Of a stretch of 8,932 bases of DNA, positions 1 through 6,568 are shown one piece after another. The notes under the pieces were generated by a model. That model did not search any database and was not told the origin of the DNA. It saw nothing but the letters and a program-made list of their open reading frames with translations. Made by a program: the position numbers and the translations under genes. Source of the DNA: JAFIHK01 sp041441455 (GTDB lineage Bacteria; Bacteroidota; Bacteroidia; Bacteroidales; UBA932); NCBI GenBank assembly GCA_041441455.1, contig JASDTB010000095.1, positions 1-8,932 on the forward strand, written 5' to 3'. Numbering within the stretch: the first letter of the stretch is position 1; every line of letters begins with the position of its first letter.

Positions 1-24
1 TTTATAAAGATCTAAATTTATGAT

Positions 25-1566
25 TTATTTAGAAACTCTCTCTAGCCATTTTAACATAGCTAACATAGTTCCCATAGAGATCAAACATGCAGTTACAAAT
101 ACTACCCAAGTAGCCCATACTGGAATGCTTTCGTAGAAGATTGCACCGATGAACAATAGTTGGTTACCTATTGCTGTAGCAGATAACCATCCACCTTGCA
201 TGACACCTTGGTATTGAGGAGGAGCAACTTTAGAAACGAATGAAATTCCAAGTGGACTGATGAAAAGTTCAGCAACTGTAAGGATAAAGTAAGTTCCAAT
301 CAATAAGAAAGGAGTTACTCTTTGTGCTTGAGGAAGAGATCCCATTTCAACAACTTCGTTGTGAGTTGGAAGACCGAATGAACCAATTGCCATTACAACA
401 AAACCCATAGCTGCGATGAACATACCTATCGCAATCTTTTTAGGAGTAGAAGGCTCAATATTTCTAGCTCTAAGGAATCCGAAGATTGCCATAATTACTG
501 GAGTAAGAAGAACTACAAATAGAGGGTTAATCGATTGGAATATCTCTGCACCGACAATTTTTACAAAGCCAAGATCGAACTCGATACCACTAAGATCGGT
601 AAACTCTTTTGCAAACATTGTAAGAGTAAGACCATTTTGGTGGAAAGAGAACCAGAAGAAGATAACAACAGCGAATACTGCGAATAGAGCAGTGATGCGT
701 TGTCTGATCTCTTGTGCAGACATTTTGATTTCGTTAGGGTCAATAGCAGCTTTTTCGCCAGCTTTAGGTTTCTCTAGACCTGGGAAATTCTTCTTGTTAA
801 ACATGTAGATTGCAATAGAGATTGCCATAGCACCGATAGCAATTGCAAAAGCGTAGTGATAACCTGTTGTAAATACATTCAAGTATTCATTTGCAAAAGT
901 TGTTAAATCAGCAACTGGTGCGCCATTGTTTGCTGTAGTTGCAAGTTCAGAGAATCTTGCTGCAGCTTCTGGTGAAAGAGTTCCTCCAAGTTGTGCGTGG
1001 CAAAGAGCAGGAAGGTCAGCACTGTATTGGAAACCATTATGGTTAACCCACCAGTTACGGATACCTACTGCAAAAAGAGGAGCGAAAATTGCACCAACGT
1101 TAATGAACATGTAGAAAAGTGAGAAACCAGAGTCTCTCATCTTGCTGTATTCCGCATTGTCGTACATTTTACCTACAAGAGCCTGTAGATTACCTTTGAA
1201 AAGCCCATTACCAAAAGCAATCACAAATAGTCCAATACAAACCATTGTGAGGTAAAGAACTTTGTTAGGAACAGGAGTAGGAGTCGGAATTGAAAGTAGG
1301 AAATAACCGAAGGCCATGATAAATAGACCTACCATTATGGTTCCTTTGTAGTTACGTGTTCTGTCTGCAATAAATCCTCCAACAAGAGCAAGAATGTAGA
1401 TTAACGCGTAAAAAATTGAATAAATGATTCCGGCATGTGTTCCGCTCAAGCCAAATTTAGCTTGTAGAAACAGAACCAGGATCGCCATCATTGTGTAAAA
1501 ACCGAATCGTTCTCCCATATTTGCGAGAGCCGCGGCAAGTAGTCCTTTAGGATGTCCTTTAAACAT
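25..1566 (-). CDS. POT/PTR2-family proton-coupled oligopeptide transporter
   Basis: An inner-membrane MFS-type carrier of 513 residues, predicted to import di- and tripeptides using the proton gradient. Hydrophobic helices run through almost the whole protein, broken by a polar loop at about residues 171-235 and a charged central linker at 256-292. Family signatures seen: ERFGFY at 19-24 in helix 1, FYMFINVG at 151-158 (the POT FYxxINxG motif), FWFSFHQNG at 304-312 in helix 7, and ELFISPLG at 433-440 in helix 10. Two positions differ from the textbook POT pattern: the first Glu of ExxER is Asn16, and the usual acidic residue before Gln in helix 7 is His309. As far as I recall, related Bacteroidota sequences share this, so it is probably a subfamily trait rather than damage. 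The gene is divergent from the acyltransferase and has a -7 box about 40 bp before its ATG. The stop codon lies 24 bp from the window edge, so no terminator can be judged. The exact substrate is inferred. Confidence 0.93.
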   Translation of the reverse strand: MFKGHPKGLLAAALANMGERFGFYTMMAILVLFLQAKFGLSGTHAGIIYSIFYALIYILALVGGFIADRTRNYKGTIMVGLFIMAFGYFLLSIPTPTPVPNKVLYLTMVCIGLFVIAFGNGLFKGNLQALVGKMYDNAEYSKMRDSGFSLFYMFINVGAIFAPLFAVGIRNWWVNHNGFQYSADLPALCHAQLGGTLSPEAAARFSELATTANNGAPVADLTTFANEYLNVFTTGYHYAFAIAIGAMAISIAIYMFNKKNFPGLEKPKAGEKAAIDPNEIKMSAQEIRQRITALFAVFAVVIFFWFSFHQNGLTLTMFAKEFTDLSGIEFDLGFVKIVGAEIFQSINPLFVVLLTPVIMAIFGFLRARNIEPSTPKKIAIGMFIAAMGFVVMAIGSFGLPTHNEVVEMGSLPQAQRVTPFLLIGTYFILTVAELFISPLGISFVSKVAPPQYQGVMQGGWLSATAIGNQLLFIGAIFYESIPVWATWVVFVTACLISMGTMLAMLKWLERVSK

Positions 1567-1605
1567 GTTGATATAATATTTTAGTTAAAATTTGTCTGTA
1601 TCATA

Positions 1606-1613
1606 CAAAAGTA
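1606..1613 (-). promoter_or_regulatory. Bacteroidota -7 box for the peptide transporter
   Basis: On the minus strand this reads TACTTTTG, a full match to the Bacteroidota -7 consensus TAnnTTTG. Transcription would start near 1599, leaving a leader of about 33 nt before the ATG at 1566. I found no convincing TTTG/TTG -33 element at the expected 19-21 nt spacing, so this rests on the -7 box and its position only. Confidence 0.5.
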
Positions 1614-1627
1614 GTAAAATTTTTGAA

Positions 1628-1635
1628 TAACTTTG
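1628..1635 (+). promoter_or_regulatory. Bacteroidota -7 box for the acyltransferase operon
   Basis: TAACTTTG matches TAnnTTTG exactly. A start near 1642 would leave a leader of only about 13 nt before the ATG at 1655. No clear -33 TTTG lies at the right distance. The two divergent -7 boxes sit only 14 bp apart, so polymerases bound to the two promoters would probably interfere with each other. Confidence 0.45.
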
Positions 1636-1654
1636 TTAAATATAATAAGACAAA

Positions 1655-2593
1655 ATGGGAAAAATCGTATTTTATTTTTTGAAGTCTATCACCTGGCTCT
1701 TTTCTCTTCTGCCTTTGAGAGTGCATTATGCAATTGCCGATTTTATTGCTTTTTTTCTAAGGAGTGTAATTAAATATAGAAGCGCAGTCGTATATGTGAA
1801 TGTTGCTAGATCTTTTCCCGAACTCAAATACGGTGGGATCAGAGATATTGTCCGTAATTACTACACCTATGTTGCAGATACGATTGTAGAGACAATTTGG
1901 TCGGTGACCGCAGGAAAAAAGAATCTTGCTAAGATTGCAAGAATAGAAAATCCCGAAGTTCTCGAAGATCTTTATAAAAAGGGCAAGAGCGTGATTATAG
2001 CACTTGGACACCAAGGTAACTGGGAGATTACTGGCTCCTTAGAGAGCTATGCTGGAGAAGGATCTATCGGATATAAGTCAGAGAATATGAAGTTTGCATA
2101 CAAAAAAGTAGAAAACAAATCCTTTGACTTGCTCACAAATTGGATCAGATACCGTCATAAAATCGGTGCTCTTGTTGAGTCTAAAGAGATGGCGAGATAT
2201 GTCATAAAAAATAGGAATGCTCAAAGTTGTTATTTCTTTATTGCCGATCAATCACCACTTCCAGGCTCAAGATTTGTAGTAGATTTTCTACATCAGCAAA
2301 CTTTGATGATTAATGGCCCTGAGCAGCTTTCAAAAATGTTGGATGTCCCAATTGTTTATCTAAATATTAGTAGAGAGAGCAGGGGAAATTACAAAATGAG
2401 ATTGCATCTGATTACTGAATTCCCAAAAAATGAAGAAGAGGGTTACATTACATCCAAATTTGCGTCTTTATTAGAAGAGGGAATTAAATCGAATCCTCAT
2501 TGCTGGCTATGGTCGCACAAACGCTGGAAAAGAGGTCTCGAAGATTCAAAAATGTCAATCAAAAACAGCAATAAAAATGAAAAAGTTGATTAA
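1655..2593 (+). CDS. Lipid A biosynthesis acyltransferase (LpxL/HtrB family)
   Basis: A 312-residue acyltransferase expected to add a secondary acyl chain to the lipid A precursor at the cytoplasmic face of the inner membrane. An N-terminal hydrophobic helix (about residues 3-37) provides the anchor. The catalytic HX4E motif is HQGNWE, with His119 and Glu124. Other family blocks follow: FIADQSP at 195-201, a FL-x-Q-x-T-x3-G block at 211-221, PIVYLN at 232-237, and the C-terminal W-x-W-x-H-x-R-W-K block at 284-292. Length is normal for Bacteroidota members. The last 20 or so residues are polar and low in complexity and lie in the region that overlaps the next gene. No SD precedes the start; the leader is A/T-rich, as usual for this phylum. 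Which acyl chain it adds, and whether it acts like LpxL or LpxM, cannot be read from the sequence. Homologues acylating other lipids exist, so the substrate is an inference. Confidence 0.92.
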   Translation: MGKIVFYFLKSITWLFSLLPLRVHYAIADFIAFFLRSVIKYRSAVVYVNVARSFPELKYGGIRDIVRNYYTYVADTIVETIWSVTAGKKNLAKIARIENPEVLEDLYKKGKSVIIALGHQGNWEITGSLESYAGEGSIGYKSENMKFAYKKVENKSFDLLTNWIRYRHKIGALVESKEMARYVIKNRNAQSCYFFIADQSPLPGSRFVVDFLHQQTLMINGPEQLSKMLDVPIVYLNISRESRGNYKMRLHLITEFPKNEEEGYITSKFASLLEEGIKSNPHCWLWSHKRWKRGLEDSKMSIKNSNKNEKVD

Positions 2594-3653
2594 ATCGTTG
2601 TTTTTAATGTCACTTTTAGTGACAGCCCAAGTTGCTTCAGCTCAGGTTGTAAGCCCGGGAGAAAGAGTTCCGCAAGGCTCCCTAATTTATTCTTTGCCAA
2701 GTACTTCGTTTCACATTGTTGCTGAGTCGAGCAGAGAGTCTTTTACAGCAGGACCTTATGCAAGATTTGCCCAAAAATATCTAGGAATCGATGCTAGAAC
2801 AGAGAGTGGTGACTTTTACAGACTTACATCTGTAGCGTTAACTCCTTATGTTGAGGCTGATAAATCTGCAAACATTGCTATTAATATAGGAAATTCAAAA
2901 AATGCTTCTGCTAATTTCCTTGAATTCACAAACCAAGGTCTTATTATTTGGTCTGATACATATTCGGGAAAAAATGAGAAGATGCGTTTTCCACAAATGA
3001 ATGATAGAGGTATCTTCGAAAAGTCAATGGCAACTTCAAACCTTACTAGTGAAAAGACCGTTCTATATAAAACAGTTCAAACAGCTTCTGGTTTTGAAAA
3101 GGTTCCAGTTCAACAAAGTCAGACTGTTGAAAAGAGTCTAGAAAAGAGAGCAGAAGAGACTGCAAATATGATCTTTAAGCTTAGAGCTAAAAGAATGGAG
3201 ATAATTACTGGCGAAACAGATGCAACATTCAGCGGCGAAGCGATGAAGGCTGTAATCGATGAGATCAATAGACTTGAATCGGATTATCTTTCACTCTTTA
3301 CCGGAAAAAGCAAAATAGAGAAGCAGACAATGTCTTTTGATGTTGCCCCATCTGCCGATAATGGAAAGCAGATCTATATCGCCTTTAGATTCTCCGACAG
3401 AGAGGGTATTGTCTCTGCAGACAATATGACTGGTAGACCAGTCGTTTTACAATTGACCGACTCTGGTGAGAAGATGACTGATTTAGGAATGGACAATGCT
3501 CAAGCCAAGACCAGACTTATTTTCTACAGAAAACCAGCGATCATGAATGTTAAACTGACCGATGGTCAGACCCAATTGCTACAAGCAAGAGTTCCCGTTT
3601 ATCAATTAGGAAAGCTCCTCACATTCCCTATCGAAGTCTCTGTAGCTAAATAA
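2577..3653 (+). CDS. Secreted DUF4831-family protein, function unknown
   Basis: A 358-residue exported protein. It has a clear signal peptide: Lys-rich start, hydrophobic stretch at about 8-17, and a likely signal peptidase I cut after Ala22 (ASA|Q). There is no lipobox Cys, so it should be free in the periplasm or outer-membrane associated. The layout fits my memory of the Bacteroidota family DUF4831. An N-terminal beta-rich part carries GSLIYSLPST (34-43) and a TPYVEAD block (89-95). A helical charged segment (about 180-240) contains an alpha stretch with Lys-Arg pairs and ends in LFTG (240-243). A C-terminal beta part has AFRFSDREGIV (269-279) and FYRKPA (316-321). No catalytic motif is visible and the biochemical role is unknown. 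The start overlaps the acyltransferase end by 17 bp in another frame, so the two are surely co-transcribed and probably translationally coupled. This suggests, but does not prove, an envelope role. Family assignment is from recall, without a profile search. Confidence 0.8.
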   Translation: MKKLIKSLFLMSLLVTAQVASAQVVSPGERVPQGSLIYSLPSTSFHIVAESSRESFTAGPYARFAQKYLGIDARTESGDFYRLTSVALTPYVEADKSANIAINIGNSKNASANFLEFTNQGLIIWSDTYSGKNEKMRFPQMNDRGIFEKSMATSNLTSEKTVLYKTVQTASGFEKVPVQQSQTVEKSLEKRAEETANMIFKLRAKRMEIITGETDATFSGEAMKAVIDEINRLESDYLSLFTGKSKIEKQTMSFDVAPSADNGKQIYIAFRFSDREGIVSADNMTGRPVVLQLTDSGEKMTDLGMDNAQAKTRLIFYRKPAIMNVKLTDGQTQLLQARVPVYQLGKLLTFPIEVSVAK

Positions 3654-3683
3654 CCATATTTGACTAATTATTACGTAAAATAT

Positions 3684-3707
3684 TATAAATCTATAAATCT
3701 ATAAATC
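3684..3707 (+). repeat. Three tandem copies of an 8-bp unit, TATAAATC
   Basis: The 24-bp tract consists of three perfect head-to-tail copies of TATAAATC and ends 10 bp before the pepD start codon. It lies in the 64-bp gap between the DUF4831 gene and pepD. A change in copy number would alter leader length or promoter spacing of pepD without touching a reading frame. A TTTG at 3659-3662 lies 21 nt upstream of the first copy at -33-like spacing, but the repeats do not match the TAnnTTTG -7 consensus well. The promoter role is therefore only a possibility. Confidence 0.85.
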
Positions 3708-3717
3708 AAACTTTACT

Positions 3718-5175
3718 ATGAGTATATTAAATCTGCAACCCGAAAGAGTATGGAAGCACTTCCACTCTTTGACACAGATCCCTCGCCCTTCAAAAAAAGA
3801 GGCAAAGGCTGTTGAGTTTTTAGAAAACTTTGGAAAACAACTTGGTCTTGAGACAATTAAAGATCACGTAGGAAATATTATTATTAAAAAACCAGCAACC
3901 CCTGGAATGGAGGGCAAAAAAGGAATCATCCTTCAAGCTCACATCGATATGGTTCCTCAAAAAAACAGTGATAAAGTTCATAATTTTGAAACGGATCCAA
4001 TTGTTCCAAGAATCGTAGAGGATTGGGTTTACGCAACAGGAACAACACTTGGTGCAGATAACGGACTAGGCTTGGCAGTTGCTATGGCAGTTTTAGAGGC
4101 AAAAGATTTAGTACATGGCCCAGTTGAAGCTCTTTTCACAATCGATGAAGAGACTGGTATGACAGGAGCACGTGAATTGAAATCAGGAATCTTGAATGGA
4201 GATATTCTTATTAACCTCGACTCCGAAGACGAAGGTGAATTATATGTAGGATGTGCTGGAGGTCTTGACGCAACCGCAATTTTCTCATATGAAACACAAT
4301 CTGCTCCAAAGAGTATCGAAGGATATAAATTGAGTGTAACTGGATTAAAAGGTGGTCACTCAGGAATGGATATTATATTAGGTAGAGGTAACGCAAACAA
4401 AACAATGGTAAGACTTCTTCTTCCTATGATGAGAGAGCATAATGTAATGTTAGCTTCAATCGAAGGTGGAAGTTTGAGAAATGCAATTCCTAGAGAGGCT
4501 TTTGCTCACATTGCTGTGCTTAAAGGCGAAGAAGAGGCTGTAAAAGCATTAGTTGCAAAACATTTCGAAGAGATTAAAAATGAACTTTCAGTTCAAGATC
4601 CAGATGTTAAAATAACTCTTGAAAAAGCTGATCGTCCAGATTCAATTATAGATAGCGAAGTCGCTATTAAAATGGTTAAAGCTGTTTATGGATGCCCTAA
4701 TGGTGTTGAAAGAATGAGCGATGCAATGCCAGGTTTAGTAGAGACATCTAATAATCTAGCAATTGTAAAATCTGAAAACGGTAAAATTTATGTTAAGTGC
4801 TTAATGAGAAGCTCTGTAGATTCTGCGAAAGATGTTCTTGGAGAATCATTAAGATCTGTATTTGAACTTGCAGGTGCAGAAGTTATCCTTACTGGTGGAT
4901 ATCCAGGTTGGAAACCAGATGTAAATTCAGCGATTCTTTCTACTATGAAAGAAGTTTACAAATCTCTATATGGTGTTGAGCCCGAAGTGAAGGCAATTCA
5001 CGCTGGACTTGAGTGTGGTATCTTAGGTGGTGCATACCCTAATTGGGATATGATTTCATGCGGACCAACTATCCGTTCTCCTCACTCTCCAGACGAAAGA
5101 GTAAACATCCCAACCGTTGAGAAATGGTGGAAATTTGTGGTAGAAGTGCTTAAAAATGCCCCTGCCAAAAAATAA
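3718..5175 (+). CDS. pepD: Cytosol non-specific dipeptidase / aminoacyl-histidine dipeptidase (M20C)
   Basis: A 485-residue di-zinc metallopeptidase of family M20C that hydrolyses a broad range of dipeptides, including Xaa-His, in the cytoplasm. All metal and catalytic residues expected for the family are visible: AHIDMVPQ with His75 and Asp77, LGADNGLG with bridging Asp114, IDEETGMTGA with Glu144 (general base) and Glu145, INLDSEDEG with Asp168, and a late SPHSPDERV with His456. These sit at a constant offset of five from the numbering I recall for gamma-proteobacterial PepD (80, 82, 119, 149, 150, 173, 461), so there is no insertion or loss across the core. KGGHSGMDI (211-219) marks the dimerisation or lid region, and HAGLECG (428-434) is also conserved. 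Length is typical. No signal peptide and no SD. It is separated by 66 bp from rpsF, which has its own promoter. It may use dipeptides brought in by a transporter such as the POT protein at the left end, but they are not in one operon. Confidence 0.96.
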   Translation: MSILNLQPERVWKHFHSLTQIPRPSKKEAKAVEFLENFGKQLGLETIKDHVGNIIIKKPATPGMEGKKGIILQAHIDMVPQKNSDKVHNFETDPIVPRIVEDWVYATGTTLGADNGLGLAVAMAVLEAKDLVHGPVEALFTIDEETGMTGARELKSGILNGDILINLDSEDEGELYVGCAGGLDATAIFSYETQSAPKSIEGYKLSVTGLKGGHSGMDIILGRGNANKTMVRLLLPMMREHNVMLASIEGGSLRNAIPREAFAHIAVLKGEEEAVKALVAKHFEEIKNELSVQDPDVKITLEKADRPDSIIDSEVAIKMVKAVYGCPNGVERMSDAMPGLVETSNNLAIVKSENGKIYVKCLMRSSVDSAKDVLGESLRSVFELAGAEVILTGGYPGWKPDVNSAILSTMKEVYKSLYGVEPEVKAIHAGLECGILGGAYPNWDMISCGPTIRSPHSPDERVNIPTVEKWWKFVVEVLKNAPAKK

Positions 5176-5206
5176 TTTGCCTGCAAAAAATATTTGGTTA
5201 TCTTTG
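5176..5206 (+). promoter_or_regulatory. Consensus Bacteroidota promoter for rpsF-rpsR-rplI
   Basis: The -33 element TTTG (5176-5179) and the -7 element TATCTTTG (5199-5206) are separated by 19 nt. Both fit the Bacteroidota primary sigma factor consensus (TTTG, then TAnnTTTG) with no mismatch. The -33 box begins directly after the pepD stop codon. Predicted transcription start is near 5213, which leaves a leader of about 29 nt. This is the best promoter in the window, as expected for a ribosomal protein operon. Confidence 0.82.
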
Positions 5207-5241
5207 CAGCCCTTAAAAATCAACATTAATAATAACAAAGT

Positions 5242-5586
5242 ATGTTAAAACAGTACGAAACCGTTTTCATTGCAACTCCCGTTTTATCTGATGTACAGAT
5301 AAAGGAAGCGGTAAAAAAGTATCGTGACTTCATTACCGAAAATGGTGGTGAAATCGTTCACGAAGAAGACTGGGGTCTAAAGAAATTGGCCTATCCTATT
5401 CAGAAAAAAACCACTGGTTTTTATCACCTGATTGAGTTTAAAGCAGAATCTACACTTATTCAAAAGTTAGAGATTCAGTACAGACGTGACGAGCGTATCA
5501 TACGCTTCCTTACATTTGCTATGGATAAGCATTCAGTTGCTTATGCAGAAAAGAAGAGAGCTAATAGTTCAGAAAACAAAAACTAA
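5242..5586 (+). CDS. rpsF: 30S ribosomal protein bS6
   Basis: A 114-residue small-subunit protein that pairs with bS18 on the platform of the 30S particle. Family hallmarks are the N-terminal YETVFI strand (5-10), WGLKKLAYPI (44-53), the KKTTGFYHLIEF strand (55-66), and the RRDERIIRFLTF helix/strand block near 81-92. The C-terminal tail is short and polar (KKRANSSENKN). First gene of the rpsF-rpsR-rplI operon. Its leader is A/T-rich with no SD, in sharp contrast to the two genes behind it. The stop codon TAA forms the first three bases of the SD of rpsR. In Bacteroidota ribosomes bS6 is one of three proteins that line the pocket hiding the 16S 3' tail (known from the Flavobacterium johnsoniae structure). 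Nothing looks damaged. Confidence 0.98.
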   Translation: MLKQYETVFIATPVLSDVQIKEAVKKYRDFITENGGEIVHEEDWGLKKLAYPIQKKTTGFYHLIEFKAESTLIQKLEIQYRRDERIIRFLTFAMDKHSVAYAEKKRANSSENKN

Positions 5587-5591
5587 GGAGG
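5584..5591 (+). promoter_or_regulatory. Strong Shine-Dalgarno sequence before rpsR
   Basis: TAAGGAGG can pair over all eight bases with the canonical 16S 3' tail (CCUCCUUA). Seven bases separate it from the rpsR ATG at 5599. Its first three bases are the rpsF stop codon. Strong SDs are rare in Bacteroidota but are a documented feature upstream of bS18 and bS21 genes, where an autoregulatory role has been proposed. Confidence 0.9.
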
Positions 5592-5598
5592 AAAAGAA

Positions 5599-5868
5599 AT
5601 GTCACAAGCAAACAACGAAATCCGTTATCTTAACCCTCCTACAGTTGAGGTGAAGAAGAAAAAATACTGCCGTTTCAAAAAGGCTGGTATCAAGTATGTA
5701 GATTATAAGGATGCAGAGTTCTTGAAGAGATTCCTAAACGAACAAGGAAAAATTCTTCCACGTCGTCTAACCGGAACTTCTCTTAAATTCCAGAAGAAAG
5801 TTTCTCAAGCTGTTAAGCGTGCAAGACATCTGGCTTTGCTTCCATATGTAACCGATTTATTGAAATAA
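5599..5868 (+). CDS. rpsR: 30S ribosomal protein bS18
   Basis: An 89-residue protein that binds 16S rRNA as a heterodimer with bS6. The conserved core is complete: the KKYCRFKKAGIKYVDYKD region (about 21-38), LKRFLNEQGKILPRRLTGTS (43-62), and the QKKVSQAVKRARHLALLPY helix (65-83). The N-terminal 18 residues are variable, as usual. It starts 12 bp after rpsF behind a strong SD. In Bacteroidota bS18 is part of the pocket that sequesters the anti-SD; its own SD would be usable only when that pocket is incomplete, which would give feedback control. That mechanism is published as a proposal for this phylum; here it is inferred from the SD alone. Confidence 0.98.
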   Translation: MSQANNEIRYLNPPTVEVKKKKYCRFKKAGIKYVDYKDAEFLKRFLNEQGKILPRRLTGTSLKFQKKVSQAVKRARHLALLPYVTDLLK

Positions 5869-5870
5869 GC

Positions 5871-5878
5871 TAAGGAGG
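5871..5878 (+). promoter_or_regulatory. Second strong Shine-Dalgarno sequence, before rplI
   Basis: TAAGGAGG again, with ten bases to the rplI ATG at 5889. It begins two bases after the rpsR stop codon. With one flanking base on each side it forms CTAAGGAGGA, identical to the sequence before rpsR at 5583-5592. The duplicated context suggests that both genes answer to the same ribosome-state control. Confidence 0.85.
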
Positions 5879-5888
5879 AGATTATTAT

Positions 5889-6341
5889 ATGGAAATTATA
5901 TTAAAGCAAGACGTTCCGAACCTAGGCCATAAGGATGATATCGTTACAGTTCGTAACGGTTACGGAGCTAACTACCTTATACCAAAAGGTTATGCAATCA
6001 TGGCAACTCCTTCTGCAAAGAAGGTTCACGCCGAAAACATGAGACAAAGAGCACACAAAGAGGCTAAGATTCGCGAAGAGGCTATTGCTCTTGCAGCAAA
6101 ACTCGAAGGAATTCAAGTTACTTTGGCAACAAAAGTAAGCTCTTCTGGAAAGATTTTCGGTTCAATCAACAACATTCAAGTAGCCGAAGCATTAGCTGCT
6201 AAAGGTTTTGAAATCGATCGCAGAAACATCACCATCACTGGTGAAGCAAATGTGAAAGAGGTTGGTATCTACGAAGCGGTTGTTAAATGTCACCGTGAAA
6301 TCAAAGCCAACATCAAGATCGAAGTTGTAGGTGAAGAGTAA
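5889..6341 (+). CDS. rplI: 50S ribosomal protein bL9
   Basis: A 150-residue large-subunit protein that binds 23S rRNA near the L1 stalk. It has the classic two-domain shape. The N-terminal RNA-binding domain carries the LGHKDDIVTVRNGYGANYLIPKGYA signature in pieces (12-36). A long charged connecting helix (about 40-75) follows, then a C-terminal domain with KIFGSIN (88-94) and a terminal IKANIKIEVVGE strand. Length is typical. Last gene of the operon; a strong terminator lies about 30 bp after its stop codon. Its SD is unusual for the phylum, since bL9 is not part of the anti-SD pocket. Confidence 0.98.
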   Translation: MEIILKQDVPNLGHKDDIVTVRNGYGANYLIPKGYAIMATPSAKKVHAENMRQRAHKEAKIREEAIALAAKLEGIQVTLATKVSSSGKIFGSINNIQVAEALAAKGFEIDRRNITITGEANVKEVGIYEAVVKCHREIKANIKIEVVGEE

Positions 6342-6373
6342 TTGACCTTTCAATCGATAGATTGTAAAAATAG

Positions 6374-6405
6374 AGGCTGTCTGTAACATGCAGACAGCCT
6401 TTTTT
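6374..6405 (+). terminator. Rho-independent terminator of the rpsF-rpsR-rplI operon
   Basis: A perfect 10-bp stem pairs AGGCTGTCTG (6374-6383) with CAGACAGCCT (6391-6400) around a 7-nt loop. The tract is six consecutive T (6400-6405), the first of which is the last base of the stem. No mismatch in the stem. It isolates the ribosomal operon from the OmpA gene downstream. Confidence 0.93.
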
Positions 6406-6568
6406 CTATCTATATATTAAGATTTATTGAACCAATACTAAGATTTGTTGTTTATTTTATTGTACTTAGAAATATTTTTTATACCTTGCGTTGCTTATTT
6501 TACATTTCTCTGGAAATAAGGGAATAGGATATAATGAAGGATATATATAAAAAGGTTTAACTTTAAAA

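Noticed and set aside
416..1114. Plus-strand open frames of 130 and 62 codons inside the POT gene
   Set aside because: They run antisense to a gene with clear family motifs, their translations have no recognisable domain, and no promoter or leader supports them.
2577..2593. Possible frameshift or sequencing error joining the acyltransferase and the DUF4831 gene
   Set aside because: The acyltransferase already ends after its complete C-terminal W-x-W-x-H block, and the second gene opens with its own proper signal peptide, so they are two separate overlapping genes.
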